Of a stretch of DNA of 64,000 nucleotides, positions 25,107 to 32,315 are shown piece after piece. Location of the stretch: the NCBI GenBank assembly GCA_964453335.1, contig CAYVOK010000002.1, positions 186,001 to 250,000 on the forward strand, written 5' to 3'. Made by a program: the position numbers and the translations under genes. The notes below the pieces were generated by a model. The model saw only the letters and a program-made list of their open reading frames with translations, did no database searches and had not been told where the DNA came from. Positions within the stretch are counted from its first letter, which is position 1, and each line of letters starts with the position of its first letter. The stretch comes from VGBO01 sp964453335 (lineage in GTDB: Bacteria; Actinomycetota; Acidimicrobiia; Acidimicrobiales; CAIXPF01).

Positions 25107-26779
25107 TGGTCGACACCGCCGACACCGCGGTCCGGCCCGCAGTCGACGACGTCGACGTCGTCGTCGTCGGCGCCGGGTTCGCCGGCATGTACCTCGTGGT
25201 GCGCTGCCGTGCGGCCGGATTGTCCGTCGTCGTCTACGAGGCGGGCACCGATGTCGGCGGCACCTGGTACTGGAACCGCTACCCGGGGGCACGGTGCGAC
25301 GTCGTGTCGATGGAGTACTCGTACTCCTTCTCCCCCGAGCTCGAACAGGAATGGGCGTGGACCGAGGCGATGGCTGCGCAACCGGAGATCCTCCGGTACG
25401 CGCAACACGTCGCCGACAGGTTCGAGCTGCGCAGCGCGATCCGGTTCTCGACCCGGGTCACGGAGGCCACCTTCGACGAGAGCGCAGCCCGGTGGGTCGT
25501 GCGCACCGACCGGGGCGACACCACGACGGCTCGGCACTGCGTCATGGCGACCGGCTGTCTCTCCGCTGCGAACCTGCCCGACATCGTGGGCCGGGACACC
25601 TTCGCCGGTCGGTTGCTGCACACGGGGAACTGGCCGAAGGACCCGGTCGATCTCTCCGGACGGGTCGGCATCATCGGCACCGGATCCTCGGGGGTGCAGG
25701 CGATCCCCGTCGTCGCCGAGCAGGCGGCGCACCTCACCGTGTTCCAGCGGACGCCGACGTTCACGTTCCCGGCGAACAACCGGCCGATGAAGCCCGAGAT
25801 CCAGGCTGCGTACAAGGAGCACTACCGCGAGGTGCGCGAGGCGCAGAAGTGGTCGGCGGCCGGTATGTCGGGGTTCTCGCCGTCGCGTGGGACGACGATC
25901 CTCGAGCGTCGTGCCCGACGAGACGGCCCGCCGTCGGAGCCGCGCCTCCTCGCTGCGCTCGACGCCGAGGGGCGACGCGCCGCATGGGACCGGCTCGGGT
26001 TCGGGATCTTCACATACTTCACGGACGTGTACCGCGACCCGGTCGCCAACGAGTACGCCTGCGAGCTGTACCGGGAGCACATCCGCACCGTCGTCGGTGA
26101 CCCCACGAAGGCCCAGGCGCTGAGCCCGGTCGGCTACCCGGTCGGCTGCAAGCGGCAGGTGCTCGACACGAACTTCTACGAGACGTTCAACCGGCCGAAC
26201 GTCGACGTCGTCGACATCGGCGCCGAACCGATCGAACGGATCACCCCCGACGGCGTCCGCACGACGGCCCGACAGGTCGACCTCGACACCCTCGTGTTCG
26301 CGACCGGGTTCGACGCGATGACCGGCGCCCTCGACCGGATCGACATCGTCGGCCGCGGTGGGGAACTGCTGCGGGACCACTGGTCGGAGGGACCGCGGAC
26401 CTACCTCGGTCTGCAGGTCGCCGGGTTCCCGAACCTGTTCACCGTGACCGGACCGGGCAGCCCGTCGGTGCTCTCGAACGTGATCGTCGCGATCGAGCAG
26501 CACGTCGAGTGGATCGTCGACACGATCGTGGACCTCGGCGACCGGGGCGTGCGCACGATCGAGACCACCGTCGACGCAGAGGCCCGCTGGGGTGCGCACG
26601 TGAACGAGGTCGCAGAGGGGACCATGTACACGGCACCCACGTGCTCGAGCTGGTACCTCGGTGCGAACATCGAGGGGAAACCCCGCCAGTTCCTCCCCTA
26701 CGTGGGCGGATTCGCCCGCTACCGGGCAACCTGTGACCAGGTGCGGGCCGACGGGTACGACGGGTTCGTGCTCAGCTGA
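25106..26779 (+). CDS. Type I Baeyer-Villiger flavin monooxygenase
   Basis: 557 aa from ATG 25106. The FAD motif GAGFAG is at residues 22-27. The BVMO fingerprint F-x-G-x-x-x-H-x-x-x-W-P is present as FAGRLLHTGNWP (166-177). The NADPH motif IGTGSSGVQ follows shortly after. GTWYWNRYPGARCDV at 52-66 is typical of cyclohexanone and phenylacetone monooxygenase relatives. The enzyme would insert oxygen next to a ketone, giving a lactone or ester. It is coupled to the dehydrogenase upstream and followed by a VOC protein 16 nt later. Confidence 0.92.
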   Translation: MVDTADTAVRPAVDDVDVVVVGAGFAGMYLVVRCRAAGLSVVVYEAGTDVGGTWYWNRYPGARCDVVSMEYSYSFSPELEQEWAWTEAMAAQPEILRYAQHVADRFELRSAIRFSTRVTEATFDESAARWVVRTDRGDTTTARHCVMATGCLSAANLPDIVGRDTFAGRLLHTGNWPKDPVDLSGRVGIIGTGSSGVQAIPVVAEQAAHLTVFQRTPTFTFPANNRPMKPEIQAAYKEHYREVREAQKWSAAGMSGFSPSRGTTILERRARRDGPPSEPRLLAALDAEGRRAAWDRLGFGIFTYFTDVYRDPVANEYACELYREHIRTVVGDPTKAQALSPVGYPVGCKRQVLDTNFYETFNRPNVDVVDIGAEPIERITPDGVRTTARQVDLDTLVFATGFDAMTGALDRIDIVGRGGELLRDHWSEGPRTYLGLQVAGFPNLFTVTGPGSPSVLSNVIVAIEQHVEWIVDTIVDLGDRGVRTIETTVDAEARWGAHVNEVAEGTMYTAPTCSSWYLGANIEGKPRQFLPYVGGFARYRATCDQVRADGYDGFVLS

Positions 26780-26795
26780 GCGATCGAGGAGCACC

Positions 26796-27317
26796 ATGGA
26801 ACGAGATCCCGCCACCCGGAGCACTCACGGCGCAGACATGGACCGCACCGAGGAGTGGGCGCAACTGCGGGCTGCCCACCTCGCACCCGCCGACCGTCGG
26901 CCGGCGAGCACGGCACGTGGCGTCCACCACGTGGCGCTGCTGTCCTCCGACGTGGCGCGGACCATCGACTTCTACCAGGGCCTCCTCGGGTTCCCGCTCG
27001 TCGAGTTGTTCGAGAACCGCGACTACCGGGGTTCCACGCACTTCTTCTTCGACATCGGCATCGGGAACCATCTCGCGTTCTTCGACTTCCCCGGTCTCGA
27101 TCTCGGGCCGTACCGCGAGGTGCTCGGCGGGCACCACCATCTCGCGATCTCCATGGAACGCGACGCGTGGACCGCAGCCCGCGCACGGCTCGACGCCGCC
27201 GGGGTCCCCTACGCGCTCGAGTCCGGTAGCTCGATCTATCTCGCCGGACCCGATGGGGAACGCATCGAGCTCATCGCCGACCCCCTCGGCGAGATGTACG
27301 GCCACACGATCGGCTGA
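26796..27317 (+). CDS. VOC-family (glyoxalase/extradiol-like) protein
   Basis: 173 aa from ATG 26796, preceded by GAGGAGCACC. After a 40-residue leader comes GVHHVALLSSDVARTIDFYQ and GSTHFFFDIGIGNHLAFFDF, then HHHLAISM and a final DGERIELIADP. His48 or His49, a His in the middle and the C-terminal Glu would form the metal site. It is the third gene after the ADH and BVMO genes, so it may process the product of that route, but the reaction is not known. Confidence 0.86.
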   Translation: MERDPATRSTHGADMDRTEEWAQLRAAHLAPADRRPASTARGVHHVALLSSDVARTIDFYQGLLGFPLVELFENRDYRGSTHFFFDIGIGNHLAFFDFPGLDLGPYREVLGGHHHLAISMERDAWTAARARLDAAGVPYALESGSSIYLAGPDGERIELIADPLGEMYGHTIG

Positions 27318-27320
27318 GGT

Positions 27321-28622
27321 TCAGCCGAACCGGACCGCCGCCTCGAGGAACGCCCGGGACCGGTCCCGGTAGTCGGCGAACTGCCCGAAACTCGGTGCAG
27401 CCGGTGAAAGCAGCACGACCCCGCCGCTCTCGCGCGCCCACGCGGCGGCGACCCGGACGGCCTCGTCGAGGTCGACGCAGCGCACCGTCGGCGGCCCGTC
27501 GTCCTGCGCCGCGACCGTCTCGGCGATCCGGTCGCCGCTCGTCGGCAACGTGAGCACGAACGTCGGCGTCGACGCGGCGCGCACGGCGAGGTGGCGGGCG
27601 AGCGGCGCGTAGTCGATCCCCCGGTCGTGACCACCGACGATCAGCGCGACCGGCCGACCGGGGAACGCGTCGAGCGCGGCGACGGTCGGCAGCACGTTCG
27701 TGGCGAGGCTGTCGTCGAAGAACTCGACCGCACCTGCGGTGTGCACCCGGCGGAGTCGGCTCGGCAGCCCCGCGAAGTCGGCACAGGCGGCGCCGACCAC
27801 GGCATCGTCGTCCGCACCGGGGACGCCCACCTCGACGAGCACGGCGCGGGCGATCGCAGCGTTCACGGCGTTGTGACGGCCAGGCAACCCGAGCGGTTCC
27901 GACCACCCGTCGGCATCCGCCGCCCGCACCCAGCGGACCGTCGGGCCGAGACGGTCCGCACACGCCCGGATGCGCTCGTCCTCGCCGGCGGCCACGCACA
28001 CCCGGGCACCGGGTTGCGAGGTCATCGACAGCTTGTCGTCGTAGTAGCGCTCCACCGACCCGTGCCAGTCGAGGTGGTCGGGGTGCAACGAGGTGACGGC
28101 GACGACGGGCGGGGTGACGGCGAGATCGGTCGCCTGGTAGCTCGACACCTCGATCACCCACAGGTCGGCGTCCGTCGGGGCGTCGGGCGCGAAGGGTGGC
28201 GTGCCGAGGTTGCCGCCGGTGACGCACCGCAGGCCGAGCCCGGTGGCGAGGTGCCCGACGATCGACGTCGTCGTCGACTTCCCCTTCGTCCCGGTGATGC
28301 ACACCACCCGGTCGCGTGGTGCGTCGAAGAGCCACAGGCCGAGCCCACCGACGAGCGTCACACCCGATGCGGCGAGTGCCTCCACGTCGGGCCGGTACCG
28401 CGACATGCCGGGCGTGCGGATCACGACCTCGCAGCGGCGGAGCGCGTCGAGACCACCGGCGTCGGTCGCGAGCACACCGGCGTCGGTCGGCCGGTCGTCG
28501 ACGACGACGGGGTCGACGCCGAGCGCCCGCAGTCGTGCGACGCTCGCCCGGCCCTCGACGCCGAGACCCCACACCCCGACCGAACGGCCGGGGAGGTCAG
28601 CCCAGCCCAGCTGCGGACGCAT
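27321..28622 (-). CDS. murD2: MurD2-type UDP-MurNAc-L-alanine:L-glutamate ligase
   Basis: 433 aa from ATG 28622, overlapping murL by 26 nt. The ATP loop TGTKGKST is at residues 111-118, LWVIEVSSYQ comes next, then SLHPDHLDWHGS and GRHNAVNAA, all Mur-ligase landmarks. The C-terminal domain holds VALIVGGHDRGIDY and VVLLSPAAPSFGQFADYRDR, as in MurD. Adjacency to MurL is the reason to call it MurD2, which adds L-Glu instead of D-Glu to UDP-MurNAc-L-Ala. From sequence alone ordinary MurD cannot be excluded. It acts in the cytoplasm at the second ligation step of peptidoglycan precursor synthesis. Confidence 0.82.
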   Translation of the reverse strand: MRPQLGWADLPGRSVGVWGLGVEGRASVARLRALGVDPVVVDDRPTDAGVLATDAGGLDALRRCEVVIRTPGMSRYRPDVEALAASGVTLVGGLGLWLFDAPRDRVVCITGTKGKSTTTSIVGHLATGLGLRCVTGGNLGTPPFAPDAPTDADLWVIEVSSYQATDLAVTPPVVAVTSLHPDHLDWHGSVERYYDDKLSMTSQPGARVCVAAGEDERIRACADRLGPTVRWVRAADADGWSEPLGLPGRHNAVNAAIARAVLVEVGVPGADDDAVVGAACADFAGLPSRLRRVHTAGAVEFFDDSLATNVLPTVAALDAFPGRPVALIVGGHDRGIDYAPLARHLAVRAASTPTFVLTLPTSGDRIAETVAAQDDGPPTVRCVDLDEAVRVAAAWARESGGVVLLSPAAPSFGQFADYRDRSRAFLEAAVRFG

Positions 28623-29934
28623 ACGGCTCCGGGACGGTGTGCGGGCCGAGCGGCCCGAGCAGTCGGTCGGCATCCGCCCGTGCCCGGGTGACGGCGTCGG
28701 CGCCGAGGCGGTCGCAGAGCACGGTGAGCACCGGCGACGCTGCCCGGTCGGGGCGCTCTGCGGCGAGCGCGACCGCGGTCCGGCACTCGGCGACGTCGCC
28801 GACGCACTCGAAGGGCTTCGGGCCCTCGCCGATGTCGAGCAGGGTGGCGAACACGTCGAGCAGCGACGGGTCGTCGAGCGGTTCCCGGCCGTCGAAGACG
28901 GCGGCGAGGTCGGCGGCGGGGACGTAGGGGGCGAGCACGAGATCGATGAACGCGCACTTGTCGCAGCGACCGCACCAGCGGTCGAGCCGTGCCGACGGGT
29001 CGACGTGGAACGCACGGTTGCAGCTGTGGAACGTGCGCAGGTGCTCGGGTCGCTCGGCGAACCGCCGGGCGATCCACAGTTCGCTGAACGGCCGGAGGAG
29101 CGAGAACCAGTCGACCGCCGCGCCGACCCATGCGGCGAGCTCCGTGCGGAACGCCGTCTCGAACGCCGATCCCTTCGAGTACTGGTGATTCACGATCCGA
29201 CCGTGGTGCGCGACGTTGCCCATCGACGCCGACCACTCGTTGGACATGACGACGGCGTCACGGTCGGTGAGCGCCGCAGCGAGCACGGCGATCGCACCGA
29301 TGATGCCCGTGACGGGCACGTGACCGTTGAGGAACCCGAGCTCCGCCGATCGCAGGATCTGCGGGTCGAGTGTGCGCACCGCCCGTTGCACCGGGAGCCC
29401 GGTCGCAGCAGCCGCTTGCTCGATCGCCGCGTAACGCCGACTTCCCTCGACGACGAAGAGCGCCGGGTCTGCGCCGGTCGTGCGGACGAGGTCGACGCTG
29501 ACGAGCGAGTCCATCCCGCCGCCGAAGGGCACGAGCGGCCGGGGACGGTCGCCGGCACGGGCCGACGTCGGTGCCGGCAGCGGTGTCGGGTCGACGACGC
29601 CACCGACGACCTCGAGACCACCGAGGTCGATGTCGTTGCGGTACGCGAACTCCCCGAGCCCCTCGACGAACACCTCGCGGAGGAACGTCGCCGTCGACGG
29701 CCGCACCCGCATGGCACCGAGGTCGACGACGGGCGGGGCGAACGCCTTGTAGTACGACACACCGGCGAGCAGGTGCACGAGCGTCGCAGCCGCCTCCGCG
29801 ACCGGTGTCACCGGCCCGGCGTCCGCGATCTCGACGGTCTCGGTGAAGGTCCGCCCGCCCACCTCGTAGGTGCAGCGCAGCCGACCGTCGACGAGTTCGT
29901 GGTCGCCGTACCGGAAGACGTCGTCCCGGTTCAC
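28597..29934 (-). CDS. murL: MurL-type UDP-MurNAc-L-alanyl-L-glutamate epimerase
   Basis: 445 aa from GTG 29934. It has a PP-loop-like nucleotide motif FGGGMDSLVSVDL at about residues 137-149, later EWSASMGNV and VNHQYSKGSAFE, and a Cys set in DRWCGRCDKCAFIDLV. These match the MurL family, which in Xanthomonas oryzae inverts the terminal L-Glu of UDP-MurNAc-L-Ala-L-Glu with ATP. It lies directly upstream of the Mur ligase and downstream of pgeF, which makes a functional set. A strain with this route may not need MurI glutamate racemase. Confidence 0.83.
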   Translation of the reverse strand: MNRDDVFRYGDHELVDGRLRCTYEVGGRTFTETVEIADAGPVTPVAEAAATLVHLLAGVSYYKAFAPPVVDLGAMRVRPSTATFLREVFVEGLGEFAYRNDIDLGGLEVVGGVVDPTPLPAPTSARAGDRPRPLVPFGGGMDSLVSVDLVRTTGADPALFVVEGSRRYAAIEQAAAATGLPVQRAVRTLDPQILRSAELGFLNGHVPVTGIIGAIAVLAAALTDRDAVVMSNEWSASMGNVAHHGRIVNHQYSKGSAFETAFRTELAAWVGAAVDWFSLLRPFSELWIARRFAERPEHLRTFHSCNRAFHVDPSARLDRWCGRCDKCAFIDLVLAPYVPAADLAAVFDGREPLDDPSLLDVFATLLDIGEGPKPFECVGDVAECRTAVALAAERPDRAASPVLTVLCDRLGADAVTRARADADRLLGPLGPHTVPEPYASAAGLG

Positions 29935-30005
29935 TGGTCGCTCCGCACAGGCACGCGTCGCTCAACCTACCAGCGCGTCGCCGTCGCCCCGGGGCGCCCC
30001 GACGT

Positions 30006-30794
30006 TCACGGACGCAGCCGTGCCAACAGGCCGAAGCGCCCGCACGGCCGCTCGTCACGGTCGCTGAAGAACCGGTCGCCGCCCGTCGTCCCGGTCGGGA
30101 GCGCCGCGATCCGCGAGACGTTCCCACCTGCGACCCCGGCGCGACGGAGCAACAACTCGTTCGCGGTCCACAGGTCGAACCGCCACCGGCCGGTGCCGTC
30201 GGGGACGACGACCGCAGGGGTGTCGGCCCCGAACCGTTCGTCGGCTGCGTCCCGCACGTCGTCGCCGACCTGGTAGCGGCCCGGGTCGACGGCCGGACCG
30301 ATCCACGCCCGGATCCGCCCGACGTCGGCGCCTGCGACCCGGAGCTCGTCCACGGTCGCACCGACGACGTCGGCGACCGTCCCCCGCCATCCGGCGTGCA
30401 CGACGGCGAGCAACCTGGCGACGGGGTCGACGAGGAGGACCGGCACGCAGTCCGCCATCAGCACGACGGCGACGACCCCGGGGTCGCCGACGACGAGCGC
30501 GTCGACGTCCGCCACCGCGGTGGCCGCGTCGACGGTGCCACGACCCCGGTCGGCGCTACCGATCCGCTGCACCGCCCGGCCGTGCGCCTGCGTGCAGTAC
30601 ACGCAGTCCTCGAGCCGGGCGCCGACGAGCGCGGCGGCGCGACGCCGGTTCTCGACGACCGCCGCCAGGTCGTCCCCGACGTGCAGGCCCAGGTTCAGGC
30701 TCGCGTACGGCCCGCTCGACACCCCGCCCGAACGGGCGGTGACGACGGCGTCGACGCCGAGAGCGGCGAGTTCCGGCCAGATGAGCGGGCCCAC
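30006..30794 (-). CDS. pgeF: PgeF/YfiH-type peptidoglycan editing factor (polyphenol oxidase family)
   Basis: 262 aa from GTG 30794; TACCGT lies 6 nt before it, so the mRNA may be leaderless. Family residues are present: His in CTQAHGRAV, Cys in LMADCVPVLLVD and His in AVVHAGWRGTV, the His-Cys-His site of the YfiH family. The middle part GPAVDPGRYQVGDDV and the end RFFSDRDERPCGRFG are typical. PgeF removes wrongly added L-Ser from UDP-MurNAc in E. coli; purine nucleoside activity is known for relatives. Its place 5' of murL and murD2 favours the cell-wall role. Confidence 0.88.
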   Translation of the reverse strand: MGPLIWPELAALGVDAVVTARSGGVSSGPYASLNLGLHVGDDLAAVVENRRRAAALVGARLEDCVYCTQAHGRAVQRIGSADRGRGTVDAATAVADVDALVVGDPGVVAVVLMADCVPVLLVDPVARLLAVVHAGWRGTVADVVGATVDELRVAGADVGRIRAWIGPAVDPGRYQVGDDVRDAADERFGADTPAVVVPDGTGRWRFDLWTANELLLRRAGVAGGNVSRIAALPTGTTGGDRFFSDRDERPCGRFGLLARLRP

Positions 30795-30845
30795 AGGACG
30801 AACGGTACCCTCGGCGACGGCACGCACCGGTACGGGAAGGTCGAC

Positions 30846-32300
30846 ATGGCGGCACGCACGGGTCAGGAGTTCCTCGACGGCCTCCGGGCGACGCGTCGGG
30901 CGCTGTGGATCGACGGTGCCCGCGTCGACGATCCGACGACCCACCCGGCGACCCGGGGCGCGGCGGCCACCGTCGCGTCGATCTTCGACCGGCAGCACAC
31001 CTACGCGGACGAGTGCCTCATCGCCGACCCCGACACCGGCGAGTCCATGAACGTCAGCCATCTCGTCCCCCGGTCGGCCGACGACGTCGCCCGACGCATG
31101 GTCGGACTGACCCGCATCTCCGAGGGCACCGTCGGGCTCATGGGTCGCACCCCCGACTACATGAACATGAAGTTCTCGGCGTTCGCGTCACGCCCGTCGG
31201 TGTGGGCGGGCAAGGACGGCAGCGCCGCGGCGCACGCCGAGAACCTCGTCACGTTCCAACGGGAACTCCGCCGACGTGATCTCTCGCTCACCCACACGAT
31301 CATCCAGCCGACGGTCGACAAGCGCACCGATCCCGACATCGTCGGCAACACGGTCACGATCCGCAAGGTCGGCGAGACGGCGGACGGCATCGTGGTGCGC
31401 GGCGGCCGAGTGCTCGCGACCCTCGCACCGTTCGCCGACGAACTCGCCGTGTACCCGGCGCTCCCGCTGCCGCGTGGCGCCGACGACTACGCGGTCAGCT
31501 TCGCGATCCCGCTCGACACGCCCGGGTTGCGGTTCCTGTGCCGGGACTCGGCCTCCGCACCCGACGCCGACCCCTTCGACCGCCCGCTGTCGGCACGGTT
31601 CGACGAGCAGGACGGTTTCGCGGTCTTCGACGACGTCGTCGTCCCGTGGCACCGGATCTTCATCGACGGTGACGTCGGGGTCTACAACGGTGTCCACGCC
31701 ACCGGGTACCTCGTCAACATGACGACACAGGCGACGATCCGCGGGCTCACGAAGCTCGAGTTCGCCTACGGCCTCGGCACACGCATGGCCGAGATGATCG
31801 GCGACCACAGCCCGACGACCGCCGACATGCTCGGTGAGATCGCCTGCTACGTGCAGACCACCCGCAACGCCGTCGAGTTGTCCACCGCACGCGCGTGGGA
31901 ACGCGACGACGGTGTGTGGCTGCCCGACGGCAACGTCCTCGAGCCGATGCGCGCCCTGCTCGCCACCTGGTTCCCCCGTGTGCAGGAGATCCTCACCCTC
32001 ATCGGCAGCCACAACCTGCTCGCCACGCCGAGCCGCAGCCAGCTCGACGACGAGGAGCTCCGGCCCCTCATCGACGAGCTGCTGCACGGGGCCGACGGCA
32101 CCTCGGCGGAGGACCGTGCCGCCCTGTTCCGGCTGGCGTGGGACTTCATCGGTTCGTCGCTCGCCGGCCGCGGGTTCCTCTACGAGCGCTTCTACCTGAC
32201 GTCGGCGACGCGCAACCGGCAGGCCCTCCACCTGCGGTCCTTCGACCGGACCCGGGCGAACCGGCTCGTCGACGACATGCTCGACCTCGCCCGTCGCTGA
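30846..32300 (+). CDS. HpaB-family flavin-dependent aromatic hydroxylase, second copy
   Basis: 484 aa from ATG 30846 with GAAGG 6 nt upstream. It is collinear with the protein at 10464-11948 and shares MGRTPDYMN, LTHTIIQPTVDK, LATLAPFADELAVYP, FDDVVVPWHRIFIDGDVGVYN and LATPSRSQLDDEELRPLID. The two copies are on opposite strands 19 kb apart in different gene contexts, so they probably act on different aromatic substrates. It is transcribed away from pgeF; the two starts are 51 nt apart. No reductase partner is adjacent. Confidence 0.87.
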   Translation: MAARTGQEFLDGLRATRRALWIDGARVDDPTTHPATRGAAATVASIFDRQHTYADECLIADPDTGESMNVSHLVPRSADDVARRMVGLTRISEGTVGLMGRTPDYMNMKFSAFASRPSVWAGKDGSAAAHAENLVTFQRELRRRDLSLTHTIIQPTVDKRTDPDIVGNTVTIRKVGETADGIVVRGGRVLATLAPFADELAVYPALPLPRGADDYAVSFAIPLDTPGLRFLCRDSASAPDADPFDRPLSARFDEQDGFAVFDDVVVPWHRIFIDGDVGVYNGVHATGYLVNMTTQATIRGLTKLEFAYGLGTRMAEMIGDHSPTTADMLGEIACYVQTTRNAVELSTARAWERDDGVWLPDGNVLEPMRALLATWFPRVQEILTLIGSHNLLATPSRSQLDDEELRPLIDELLHGADGTSAEDRAALFRLAWDFIGSSLAGRGFLYERFYLTSATRNRQALHLRSFDRTRANRLVDDMLDLARR

Positions 32301-32315
32301 CGGGTCCCGTCCGGG

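Noticed and set aside
23556..26824. Long minus-strand frames opposite the ADH and BVMO genes
   Set aside because: Plus-strand products have full catalytic motifs; the minus frames show no signature.
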